Assembly: GCA_900550825.1 (NCBI GenBank)
Contig: URTZ01000020.1
Span: forward strand, 1 to 18,389
Origin: an uncultured Collinsella sp.
Lineage (GTDB): Bacteria > Actinomycetota > Coriobacteriia > Coriobacteriales > Coriobacteriaceae
Direction of reading: 5' to 3'
Length of the DNA stretch: 18,389 nucleotides
How positions within the stretch are numbered: position 1 is the first letter of the stretch; every line of letters begins with the position of its first letter. The notes under the pieces are model-generated. The model saw only the letters and a list, made by a program, of their open reading frames with translations. It was not told where the DNA came from and ran no database searches. Shown here one piece after another: positions 1-6,375 of this stretch. The translations under genes and the position numbers were made by a program.

Positions 1-17
1 TTCGCAGCGTCGGCCGG

Positions 18-41
18 TCCGGCGTTCGGCAGAACGCCGGA
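18..41 (-). terminator. Stem-loop just downstream of lacB
   Basis: A perfect 10-bp inverted repeat (TCCGGCGTTC / GAACGCCGGA, loop GGCA) starts 7 nt after the lacB stop. On the minus strand no T-run follows it, so it may be a pause or mRNA-processing hairpin within a longer operon rather than a full intrinsic terminator. The window ends 17 nt further on, so whether another lac gene follows is unknown. Confidence 0.4.
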
Positions 42-47
42 ACCTAA

Positions 48-572
48 TTAGTCGTGGTACTCGCCGCGGTCCCACTTCTCGAGGAACTCGTCAAAGAAGT
101 GCGGGTCAGCCTGAGCCTCGGCGTCGGCCTTATTGCAGGCATCGATCTTGGCGATCAGGGCGTCGTGCTCGGGGGTCTTCTCGTAGGGCTCCTCCAGGAA
201 GGCAAGCATGATATCGGCCATCAGGAACTCGCCGGTAATCTTGCCGCCAAAGCCCACGATGTTGGCGTTGAGCTCGCGACGGGCATACAGGGCAGAGGTC
301 ATGTCGCGGACCAGGGCGCAGCGGGCGCCGGGAACCTTGTTGACGGCGTTGGTGATGCCGATGCCGGTGCCGCACAGGGCCACGCCAAAGTCGGCCTTGC
401 CGCTGGCAACGGCCTCGCCCACAGCCTTACCGTAGATGGGATAGTGCGTACGGGTGTGGCTGTAGGTGCCGCAGTCGAGCACCTTGTAGCCAGCCTGCTC
501 CAGGCGGTCGGCCAGATAGATCTTCTCGTCCGTAACGATATGGTCGCAACCGATTGCGATGGTCTTCTTCAT
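48..572 (-). CDS. lacB: Galactose-6-phosphate isomerase, subunit LacB
   Basis: This 174-aa protein belongs to the RpiB/LacAB isomerase family. Together with LacA it converts D-galactose-6-phosphate to D-tagatose-6-phosphate in the cytoplasm, the first step after phospho-beta-galactosidase. Family landmarks are visible: IAIGCDHIVTD at the N-terminus, the Cys67-Gly-Thr-Gly-Ile-Gly loop that holds the catalytic cysteine in RpiB/LacB proteins, NAVNKVPGARCALVRD at about 75-90, and ELNANIVGFGGKITGE at about 100-115. Length matches the usual 171-172 aa LacB. The ATG is preceded by GAAAGGA about 8 nt upstream. It lies 63 nt downstream of lacA on the same strand with no terminator between them, so lacA-lacB are one operon. 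The identification is firm because the sequence is close to LacB rather than generic RpiB. Confidence 0.95.
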   Translation of the reverse strand: MKKTIAIGCDHIVTDEKIYLADRLEQAGYKVLDCGTYSHTRTHYPIYGKAVGEAVASGKADFGVALCGTGIGITNAVNKVPGARCALVRDMTSALYARRELNANIVGFGGKITGEFLMADIMLAFLEEPYEKTPEHDALIAKIDACNKADAEAQADPHFFDEFLEKWDRGEYHD

Positions 573-635
573 CAGAACGTCCTTTCGTCTGAATTCACAA
601 GTTGAGGTAGAAGTTCGAGTTCTCGGTGGCTCTCG

Positions 636-1064
636 TTAGGCCATCTTGTTGAGCATGTCGACACGGATCTGGTGACGGCCGCCGGCGTACTGGGCACGCA
701 GGAACTCACGGGCGATCTTCTTAGCGACCTCGGTGCCCACAACGCCCGGGCCCATGGTGACCATGCGCGAGCCGTTGTGCTCGCGGGTCATGTAGGCGGA
801 ACGCTCGTCGGAAATGTTGGCGACGACCATGCCCTTAATCTTGACGGCGGCCATATAGGAGCCGACGCCGTACTTATCGAATGCGAAGCCCTGGGAATCC
901 TTGTGCTCCAGCAGGTCCTTGGCAACGGCGGTCGCGGAATCGACAAAGTCCGCGGCAGGGGTCTCGGAATAGTCGACGACCTCGTGACCGTCGGCGATGA
1001 GCATCTCCTTGATGGACTCCTTCATCGACATACCGTCGGCATCGGAAGCGATTACAACCCTCAT
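636..1064 (-). CDS. lacA: Galactose-6-phosphate isomerase, subunit LacA
   Basis: The 142-aa product is the partner subunit of LacB in the heteromeric galactose-6-phosphate isomerase. It shows LacA hallmarks: PAADFVDSATAVAKDLL near 36-52, KYGVGSYMAAVKIKGMVVA where RpiB and LacB have the Cys loop (LacA lacks that cysteine, as known for the family), SDERSAYMTREHNGSRMVTMG near 85-105, and the C-terminal GGRHQIRVDMLNKM. Length equals the standard 141-142 aa. The start is set by a strong AAGGAGG Shine-Dalgarno 5 nt before the ATG. It is the first gene of a lacAB transcription unit read leftwards. The upstream gap (1065-1371) contains a phased GTTC/ACCGTTC array shared with other promoters in the window, so transcription is probably co-regulated with lacF and the PTS modules. 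Confidence 0.95.
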   Translation of the reverse strand: MRVVIASDADGMSMKESIKEMLIADGHEVVDYSETPAADFVDSATAVAKDLLEHKDSQGFAFDKYGVGSYMAAVKIKGMVVANISDERSAYMTREHNGSRMVTMGPGVVGTEVAKKIAREFLRAQYAGGRHQIRVDMLNKMA

Positions 1065-1207
1065 GACATCCTCCTTGAGAGATACGCAGGTGCGTAGTTC
1101 CTGTTTGGAAGTGTTGAATCGCGTTCAGGTCCGGGCATCTGAACGTGCGGTTCTTCACTGTTCGTGTTTATTTGAACACATTCGAACATAAACTGCAACA
1201 ACTATTT

Positions 1208-1263
1208 GTTTATCTTTGTTCTTTTTTGAGCAAATACCGTTCACAGGTGATTGCTGACCGTTT
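1208..1263 (+). promoter_or_regulatory. Helically phased GTTC/ACCGTTC array upstream of lacA
   Basis: Within the 307-nt gap between lacA and the membrane-protein gene, GTTT/GTTC cores begin at 1208, 1218, 1239 and 1260 (offsets 0, 10, 31, 52). The last two sit in ACCGTTC (1236) and ACCGTTT (1257), exactly 21 bp apart. The same geometry appears upstream of lacF, and the 21-bp pair recurs in all three module promoters. It looks like a tandem direct-repeat site read on one DNA face. The regulator is unknown. Another GAACA pair occurs at about 1174-1189. The rest of the gap is AT-rich leader without a recognisable gene. Confidence 0.55.
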
Positions 1264-1294
1264 GGACCCGGCGCGGACGTAGCGACCATGTGTT

Positions 1295-1337
1295 CAACAA
1301 ACAAAAGGGCGGCCGAGAACGTGTCTCGACCGCCCTT
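1295..1337 (-). terminator. Rho-independent terminator of the membrane-protein gene
   Basis: Arms 1305-1318 and 1324-1337 pair over 14 bp with one mismatch (AAGGGCGGCCGAGA / TCTCGACCGCCCTT). On the minus strand the stem is followed by TTTTGTTTGTT. It lies 35 nt beyond the stop of the gene at 1372-2394 and ends that transcript before lacA. Confidence 0.88.
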
Positions 1338-1371
1338 CTCACGGTTGATCTTCCAAAGATCGCTTTGCCGC

Positions 1372-2394
1372 CTACTCAGACTGCCCGCTCTTCTTGGCAT
1401 GTTTGGACGGAGCGCTCAAGAAACGACCCGTCAGATAGTTCGCGGGACCGGAGATATCGATCCCCAGCAGTACGTGTCCCAGCCACAGGAACGCCACGAG
1501 CACCAGCAGCGGGATAACGCACGAAGTCACGATCATCACGATGACGCCTTCGATGAGGTCGGTCACCTGCTGCACGATCTCGTCGGTCATCTGCTTGGCA
1601 CCGCTGGTCACCGACGTAACAAGGCTCGAGGCCCCATCAGTCAACTGCTCGAGCACGTTTTTGGACTCCGTGGCCTCGGATTTTTTCTTGTTCGATTTTG
1701 AGCTGGTCTCGGCTGACTTGTCCGTGGTGTCGGCCGCGTCCGCAGCCTTTTGCTCAGCTTGCTCAATACTTACGCGATACGTTTCATCGACCTTTTGCGA
1801 CACCCATACGCTCGCGGGCACGAGCGCCATGCCGATCACGGCAACCACCAGCACGCGTGTCGCCACACGGCGCAGGACAGCGCTCGTACTCCAGCGCCCG
1901 TGAATGCCGAGCGACACCGCAAAGAGCACCAACGCAGACGGGATTAAGATGCCCAGGCCAACCGACCACAAAATCGTGAGCAAATATTTCTCTAGGTAGA
2001 GCACGGCAAGCACGATACCAAGGTTGCCTGAAAGCTGTGCGAGCTGCTCGGCAACCGGCGTTCCCGTATCACCCGGCAGTGCGGTAATGCCCGCAGATAG
2101 AGCCACGCACGAGGTCGTGAGCGCCAAAACGTTGCCTTTCTTTTGGTCGATAACCTCGATGGTGGAGTCCCAAGTTTTGGTATCGGCGAAATGCGGACGA
2201 GCTACAAAGCCCGACAGCAGTGCCAGGACCACGAGCGCAACGATAAAGCCAATCTGCAGCTTTTTGTTTGTGCACACGACATCGGACAGACTGGGCTGCA
2301 GCTCGGTTACCGTCGTGTGCTCGGTTATCTGGACAGGACGCCCATGAGCCATCTCGTGCGCGCCTCTTTTTTGTATTGACCCGTTATCCGGCAT
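1372..2394 (-). CDS. Multi-pass membrane protein of unknown function
   Basis: I do not recognise this 340-aa protein. Hydrophobic segments are visible at about 45-65, 88-106, 122-136, 138-163, 176-198 and 282-312, giving five to six membrane spans. Residues about 200-280 form a charged, Ala/Lys/Glu/Ser-rich stretch (EQAEQKAADAADTTDKS, then SSKSNKKKSEATES) likely to be coiled or disordered, followed by an amphipathic run rich in Thr/Val/Gln before the last span. The C-terminus is short and basic. The first ATG is supported by AGGAGGT 6 nt upstream, better than the internal ATG at 2352 (AGAGG). A TATACT hexamer at 2433-2438 (minus) could be its -10 box. It has its own terminator and sits between lacA and lacF, so it is an independent unit rather than part of a lac operon. 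No functional assignment is offered. Confidence 0.75.
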   Translation of the reverse strand: MPDNGSIQKRGAHEMAHGRPVQITEHTTVTELQPSLSDVVCTNKKLQIGFIVALVVLALLSGFVARPHFADTKTWDSTIEVIDQKKGNVLALTTSCVALSAGITALPGDTGTPVAEQLAQLSGNLGIVLAVLYLEKYLLTILWSVGLGILIPSALVLFAVSLGIHGRWSTSAVLRRVATRVLVVAVIGMALVPASVWVSQKVDETYRVSIEQAEQKAADAADTTDKSAETSSKSNKKKSEATESKNVLEQLTDGASSLVTSVTSGAKQMTDEIVQQVTDLIEGVIVMIVTSCVIPLLVLVAFLWLGHVLLGIDISGPANYLTGRFLSAPSKHAKKSGQSE

Positions 2395-2432
2395 TTGGAT
2401 ACCTCCTCAGTCCGGCGTTTAATGCGAAAGGA

Positions 2433-2438
2433 AGTATA
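2433..2438 (-). promoter_or_regulatory. Candidate -10 box of the membrane-protein gene
   Basis: On the minus strand TATACT (5 of 6 to TATAAT) lies about 38 nt before the ATG. No good -35 hexamer is seen at 16-18 nt, so this is tentative. The Shine-Dalgarno AGGAGGT follows at 2401-2407. Confidence 0.35.
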
Positions 2439-2487
2439 CCCACCGAGCAAAAATCGAACGGGAGGACGAACGGAGCGCACCAAGACT

Positions 2488-2528
2488 GTCCCCAATGACT
2501 AGTCGTTTAAGAACGTCCCCAATGACTA
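2488..2528. repeat. Direct repeat of GTCCCCAATGACTA
   Basis: Two identical 14-nt copies (2488-2501 and 2515-2528) start 27 nt apart, in the gap between the lacF terminator and the membrane-protein promoter. A related fragment, CCTGTCCCCAT, occurs at about 7846, after lacG of module 1. No coding or hairpin role is evident; it looks like a remnant of an intergenic repeat. Confidence 0.5.
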
Positions 2529-2554
2529 CCTCGGGATGAGTTGCGGGGAGGAGG

Positions 2555-2591
2555 ACAAAAAAGCCCTGCCGCGGGTAGCAGCAGAGCTTTT
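2555..2591 (-). terminator. Rho-independent terminator of lacF
   Basis: Arms AAAAGCCCTGC (2559-2569) and GCAGAGCTTTT (2581-2591) pair with one mismatch. Read on the minus strand the stem ends in a run of six T. It starts 28 nt past the lacF stop. Confidence 0.85.
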
Positions 2592-2618
2592 GGAAGGGGA
2601 CTTGGTTGTGAGGGCTCG

Positions 2619-2957
2619 TTAGGCGAGCTTGGCCTCGAGCTCGGCGATGCGCTTGTAGGCATCGATGGTAAAGCGGGCCTGCTTCTCCAGGATCATGGTG
2701 GTCATGAGGGTGTCCTGAGCGTGAGCCATGATGAAGGTCATCTCCATCTCGCCACCGCCGGCCTCCTGCGAAAGCAGCTTGGTCTGCGTGTCGTGGGCAC
2801 CGATGAGCGCATCGCTGGCATCCTTGTGCAGCTGCTCGGCCTTCTCAAAGTCACCCTCGCGAGCAGCATCGAGCGCTGCAAGCAGATCGGTCTGGGCGTC
2901 ACCTGCGTATGCGACAATCTCGAATCCAACCATCGAGATTTCTTCTTTGGTTGCCAT
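2619..2957 (-). CDS. lacF: PTS lactose-family EIIA component (LacF)
   Basis: This 112-aa protein is the cytoplasmic EIIA of the lactose/cellobiose PTS family. It accepts phosphate from HPr and passes it to the EIIB cysteine of the permease. It aligns by eye with LacF: GFEIVAYAGDAQTDLLAALDAA at 11-32, GAHDTQTKLLSQEA at 53-66, and the active-site block IMAHAQDTLMTTMIL, where His79 is the phosphorylation site and Asp82 the conserved metal-ligand position. The C-terminal helix runs to the end. Length is near the usual 105 aa. The ATG has GAAAGGA about 7 nt upstream. It is the only EIIA in the window, whereas three EIICB permeases follow, so it probably serves all of them. It lies 214 nt downstream of, and colinear with, the module 1 regulator; that gap has its own phased motif array, which suggests a separate promoter. 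Confidence 0.95.
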   Translation of the reverse strand: MATKEEISMVGFEIVAYAGDAQTDLLAALDAAREGDFEKAEQLHKDASDALIGAHDTQTKLLSQEAGGGEMEMTFIMAHAQDTLMTTMILEKQARFTIDAYKRIAELEAKLA

Positions 2958-3083
2958 ATTGCGTTCCTTTCACATATGAACCAATGGAGAGCATCGCGTC
3001 CGGGCATACGCGCTGCGTTCTGTATGGCAGAAACATTAACATTCAAACAAAAAAGAACAGCGCAAAACGTAATTTCAAGCTAT

Positions 3084-3139
3084 GAACGGTCACTTTTCGC
3101 CCGTGAACGGTTTTTAAACCAATCTGAACAATATCGAAC
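3084..3139 (-). promoter_or_regulatory. Helically phased GTTC/ACCGTTC array upstream of lacF
   Basis: On the plus strand GAAC cores begin at 3084, 3105, 3126 and 3136, with AAAC at 3116. Read on the minus strand these are GTTC repeats at offsets 0, 10, 20, 31 and 52. The pair in ACCGTTC context (3084-3090 and 3105-3111) is 21 bp apart. The offsets 0, 10, 31 and 52 are identical to the array before lacA. The remaining gap (2958-3083) contains only the lacF leader, including AACATTAACATT-like AT-rich sequence and the Shine-Dalgarno. Confidence 0.55.
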
Positions 3140-3171
3140 ACAATTAGCGGAAACCCAAACAGGCCCGTGCC

Positions 3172-4176
3172 CTAGCGCCAATCGCGCACCGTATCGCCCT
3201 CGACGAGTACGCCCGGAAACAGCATGTGCTCCACACCGGGTTCAACGCCCTCGGCACCGGCGATCTTATCGACTGCCCACATGCCGACACGCTTGTTGTC
3301 AAAGCGCACGGTGGCCAGGCGACGATCGGGCACGATATCGCCCAGGCTGTCATCAACACCCACCACACTCACGTCCTGGGGCACGCACTTCCCGCGCGAC
3401 TCGAGCCCGCGAATGCAGCCGTAGGCCATGGCGTCGTTGGAAGCATAAATGGCCGTACAGGTCGGATCGTCCGCCAGAGCCTGACCGGCAGCATACCCGC
3501 TCTGTGCCGTCCAATCGCCACGAACGAGCTGCGGGGGCTCAATGCCATGCGCGCGCAATGTCTCGCGCCAGCCTTCCTCGCGCCGCATGCCCGAAAGCGA
3601 GCGCTCGGGGCATGAGATAAAGTGCACGGTCTTGTGCCCCCGCTCCAGCAAGTACTCGACCACCTGGCGCGAGCAATCGAACTGGTCGTTATCGACCGTT
3701 GAACAGAGCGGGTGCTCCAGCATGGTAACGAGCACCGTCTGCATACCGGGCAGCGGCTCAAAAGTGCCAAAGTCTGCCGGCATGCGGTTCATGATCACGA
3801 CCATGCCGTCTACCGGCAGCGCGCTCATGCGTGACGATGCGCTCTCGAGGGTATACGGATGCCCGTCTACTTTAGTGAGGGTGATGGCATAGCCATGTTT
3901 GTCGGCCGCGGCGGCAAAGCCCTCCATACGGTCGAGGTTGCCGGTACCGGTAATGTTGAACATGGCGACGCCGACGGTCTTAAACCTGCCACGGCGCAGC
4001 GATCGACCGGCAAAATTGGGGCGATACCCCAGCTCGCGCATGGCGGCACGCACGCGTTCCTTGGTCTCGGGGCGCACGCTGGGCGAATCGTGCACGGTGC
4101 GCGAGACCGTCTGCTCCGAGACGCCCGCGAGGCGCGCTACGTCTTTGACGGATACCGATTTTTTAACAGCGGCCAT
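3172..4176 (-). CDS. LacI-family transcriptional regulator, module 1
   Basis: This 334-aa protein has standard LacI/GalR length and architecture. The N-terminal helix-turn-helix (about 9-30, VKDVARLAGVSEQTVSRTV) is followed by the hinge helix (about 52-62, RPNFAGRSLRR) with the Leu that inserts at the operator's central CpG. The periplasmic-binding-protein-like effector domain follows (about 66-334: VGVAMFN, PVDGMVV, ASNDAMAYG, DVSVVGVDDS). Recognition-helix residues at the specificity positions are Glu21-Gln22 with Arg26. The gene diverges from the lacE/lacG operon across a 357-nt gap holding two matching operators, so it most likely represses that operon and itself. The inducer is not deducible. 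A weak AGAAAGA precedes the ATG. No terminator separates it from lacF, so read-through into lacF is possible. Confidence 0.92.
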   Translation of the reverse strand: MAAVKKSVSVKDVARLAGVSEQTVSRTVHDSPSVRPETKERVRAAMRELGYRPNFAGRSLRRGRFKTVGVAMFNITGTGNLDRMEGFAAAADKHGYAITLTKVDGHPYTLESASSRMSALPVDGMVVIMNRMPADFGTFEPLPGMQTVLVTMLEHPLCSTVDNDQFDCSRQVVEYLLERGHKTVHFISCPERSLSGMRREEGWRETLRAHGIEPPQLVRGDWTAQSGYAAGQALADDPTCTAIYASNDAMAYGCIRGLESRGKCVPQDVSVVGVDDSLGDIVPDRRLATVRFDNKRVGMWAVDKIAGAEGVEPGVEHMLFPGVLVEGDTVRDWR

Positions 4177-4267
4177 AGATTGATCTTTCTATGTCAACGA
4201 TGCCATTGGTGGCACCCTGCGCATTCAAATGAAACGCCTTCAAGTATATCCAACGCCTCCCCCACCA

Positions 4268-4302
4268 TACGCTCACCACCCAAAACCTACCGTTCACCGA
4301 CA
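4268..4302 (+). promoter_or_regulatory. 21-bp-spaced GCTCACC / GTTCACC pair, module 1
   Basis: GCTCACC begins at 4271 and GTTCACC at 4292, 21 bp apart, within TACGCTCACC and TACCGTTCACCG. This is the module 1 member of a motif pair found in five intergenic regions here. It lies between the regulator's start and the LacI-type operators. Confidence 0.5.
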
Positions 4303-4333
4303 TTTTTGCTTCCCCGAACGGCTTTTGGTGCCC

Positions 4334-4353
4334 AAATGTTAACGTTGCCATTG
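4334..4353 (+). promoter_or_regulatory. LacI-type operator O1, module 1
   Basis: AAATGTTAACGTTGCCATTG is an imperfect 20-bp palindrome centred on the CpG at 4343/4344. Its right half, GTTGCCATTG, matches the second operator at 4454-4473 read on the other strand. Confidence 0.6.
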
Positions 4354-4453
4354 TGCAAACACAGAGCCACCGGGCGGCTCAAACGTTTACGCGTAAGGAA
4401 TCGACGGTTCGCAGGCACAGGAACCACCGGTTCGCGTCTTTTTTTGTGTCACA

Positions 4454-4473
4454 AAATGGCAACGTCAACATTT
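4454..4473 (+). promoter_or_regulatory. LacI-type operator O2, module 1
   Basis: AAATGGCAACGTCAACATTT is an imperfect palindrome centred on the CpG at 4463/4464, 120 bp from O1. It abuts a candidate -35, so binding would block the lacE promoter; pairing with O1 by looping is possible. Confidence 0.6.
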
Positions 4474-4500
4474 TGGCAACCGAACGCCAAAAGCTACCAT
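4473..4500 (+). promoter_or_regulatory. Candidate lacE promoter, module 1
   Basis: TTGGCA (4473-4478, one change from TTGACA) and TACCAT (4495-4500) are 16 nt apart and end 33 nt before the lacE ATG. The spacer includes an inverted repeat, TTTTGGC (4471-4477) and GCCAAAA (4486-4492). The call is tentative; the rest of the gap (4177-4270 and 4355-4450) shows no gene. Confidence 0.4.
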
Positions 4501-4533
4501 CGTTGCTAACCCACCGACTCTTAGGAGCATTGC

Positions 4534-6309
4534 ATGGAGCAACTCATCGCCACCATCGAAAAGGGACAGCCCTTTTTCAACGCGATCGCCCGCAATAAGT
4601 ACCTCAAGGCGATCCGCGACGGCTTTATCTCCGTCATCCCCATCATCATCTTCTCGTCCATCTTTTGCCTGGTAGCCTCGGTCCCCAACATCTGGGGTTT
4701 CTACTGGCCCGATGACATCAACAACGCCCTGTGGAAGTGCTACAACTACTCCATGGGCATCCTGGCTATCGCCTGCGCTGCCACCACAGCCAAGCACTTC
4801 GCCGACGCTCAGAACCGCGATCTGCCCAAGAACAACCAGATCAACTTCATCTCGTGCATGTGCGCGGCCATCATCGGCTTCTTGCTCCTTTCGAGCGACA
4901 CGATCGCCACGGACGCTGCCAGCGGCTTCAACACCACCTACCTTGGTTCCAAAGGCCTGCTGACCGCCTTCATCGCTGCGTTTGTGACCGGCATCATCTA
5001 CAAGTTCTTTATCAAGCGCAACATCACCGTCAAGATGCCCGGGCAGGTTCCGCCCAACATCTCGCAGACCTTTAAGGACATCATCCCCTTCTCCGTCTGC
5101 ATCACCGTCTTTTGGGTCTTTGACATCGTCTTCCGCGCTGCCTTTGGCTTCTGCTTTGCCCAGGGTGTCATCCAGGTGTTCCAGCCCCTGTTCACCGCTG
5201 CCGACGGCTACATCGGCCTCGCTGTGATCTACGGCGCCATGAGCCTGTTCTGGTTCGTGGGCGTCCACGGCCCCTCGATCGTCGAGCCCGCCATCGCCGC
5301 CGCCCTCGTTGCCAACATGACCGACAACCTGGCTGCGTTCCAGGCCGGTCAGCACGCTTCCGCTGTCCTGACCCAGGGTGCCCAGTACTTCGTCGTCTGC
5401 ATGGGCGGCACCGGCGCCACGCTCGTCCTGGTCTTTATGTTCTGCTTCCTGGCCAAGTCTCAGGAGATGCGCGCCGTCGGTAAGGCCGCCATCGTCCCCG
5501 TCTGCTTTGCCGTCAACGAGCCGCTGCTGTTCGCCGCGCCCATCGTGCTCAACCCCGTCTTCTTTGTCCCGTTTGTCTTTGCCCCGATCGCCAACATCTG
5601 GATCCTCAAGATCTTTATCGACTTCTTGGGCATGAACGGCTTTATGTACACCCTGCCCTGGACCGTCCCCGGCCCCATCGGCACCATCATGGGCCTGGGC
5701 TTCCAGCCGCTCGCCTTTGTGATGCTCGCCCTTATCCTGGTTGTCGACTTTGCCCTGTACTATCCGTTCTTCCGTGCCTATGACGCCCAGAAGTGCGCCG
5801 AGGAGGCCGAGATCTCCCAGGAGGAGCTCGCCGCCAAGAACGCCGAGAAGGCTGCCAAGCTCAACGATGCCTTCCAGGGCAAGGCTGACGCCAAGAGCGT
5901 TGCTGCCGGCGCTGCCGCCGAGGCCGTGAAGGCTGACGCCCCCGCCGCTTCTGCAGCACCCGCTGCCGGGGCAACGACCGCCAGCGACCTCAACGGCAAG
6001 CGCGTGCTCGTGCTCTGCCAGGGTGGCGGCACCTCGGGCCTGCTCGCCAACGCGCTGGCCAAGGCCGCCAAAGAGCGCGGCATCAATCTTGAGACCGCTG
6101 CCGAGGCCTATGGCAACCACGTTGACATGCTTCCCGACTTTGACCTGGTCGTCCTGGCCCCGCAGGCCGCAAGCTACCTGGCCGACCTGCAGAAGGACTG
6201 CGAGCGCGTGGGCAACAAGTGCGTCGCCTGCCGCGGTAAGCAGTACATCGAGCTCTCCCAGAACGGCGACAAGTCTCTCGCCTTCGTGAGTGAACAGCTT
6301 TCGAAGTAA
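4534..6309 (+). CDS. lacE: PTS lactose-family permease EIICB (LacE), module 1
   Basis: The 591-aa membrane protein transports a beta-galactoside, probably lactose, and phosphorylates it at the 6-position. Domains in order: EIIC, about 1-415, hydrophobic; an Ala/Glu/Lys-rich linker, about 416-486; EIIB, about 489-591. EIIC carries GVHGPSIVEPA (His245) and NEPLLFAAPIVLNP (Glu329), the conserved sugar-site His and Glu of the lactose/chitobiose EIIC fold. The EIIB phosphocysteine is Cys495 in VLVLCQGGGTSGLLANAL, the LacE-type loop. Length is slightly above the usual 565-575 aa because of the linker. AGGAG lies 6 nt before the ATG. It is first in a two-gene operon with lacG and needs LacF as EIIA. 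Among the three paralogues its EIIB is the most like classical LacE. Confidence 0.93.
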   Translation: MEQLIATIEKGQPFFNAIARNKYLKAIRDGFISVIPIIIFSSIFCLVASVPNIWGFYWPDDINNALWKCYNYSMGILAIACAATTAKHFADAQNRDLPKNNQINFISCMCAAIIGFLLLSSDTIATDAASGFNTTYLGSKGLLTAFIAAFVTGIIYKFFIKRNITVKMPGQVPPNISQTFKDIIPFSVCITVFWVFDIVFRAAFGFCFAQGVIQVFQPLFTAADGYIGLAVIYGAMSLFWFVGVHGPSIVEPAIAAALVANMTDNLAAFQAGQHASAVLTQGAQYFVVCMGGTGATLVLVFMFCFLAKSQEMRAVGKAAIVPVCFAVNEPLLFAAPIVLNPVFFVPFVFAPIANIWILKIFIDFLGMNGFMYTLPWTVPGPIGTIMGLGFQPLAFVMLALILVVDFALYYPFFRAYDAQKCAEEAEISQEELAAKNAEKAAKLNDAFQGKADAKSVAAGAAAEAVKADAPAASAAPAAGATTASDLNGKRVLVLCQGGGTSGLLANALAKAAKERGINLETAAEAYGNHVDMLPDFDLVVLAPQAASYLADLQKDCERVGNKCVACRGKQYIELSQNGDKSLAFVSEQLSK

Positions 6310-6318
6310 GTAACGCTT

Positions 6319-6360
6319 AGGGCCAGCCGACCATCCAAGACCGGCTGGCCCTTCGATTTA
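6319..6360 (+). terminator. Intercistronic stem-loop between lacE and lacG, module 1
   Basis: Arms GGGCCAGCCG (6320-6329) and CGGCTGGCCC (6342-6351) form a perfect 10-bp stem, followed by a T-containing TTCGATTT. It begins 10 nt after the lacE stop and ends before the lacG start. It could be a leaky terminator or a 3'-end stabiliser that sets the permease-to-hydrolase ratio. Confidence 0.55.
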
Positions 6361-6375
6361 GACGATTGGATCATC

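Noticed and set aside
2541..3620. A 359-codon plus-strand frame across lacF and the end of the regulator
   Set aside because: It spans two recognised minus-strand genes and a promoter region, and its translation is Arg/Pro/Ala-rich out-of-frame sequence.
4381..4388. AAACGTTT as a catabolite-response (CcpA-type) site in the module 1 promoter
   Set aside because: The flanks do not fit the cre consensus well and no second copy is seen in the other modules.
4465..6120. A 551-codon minus-strand frame opposite lacE of module 1
   Set aside because: Antisense shadow of a well-supported permease gene; composition-biased and without motifs.
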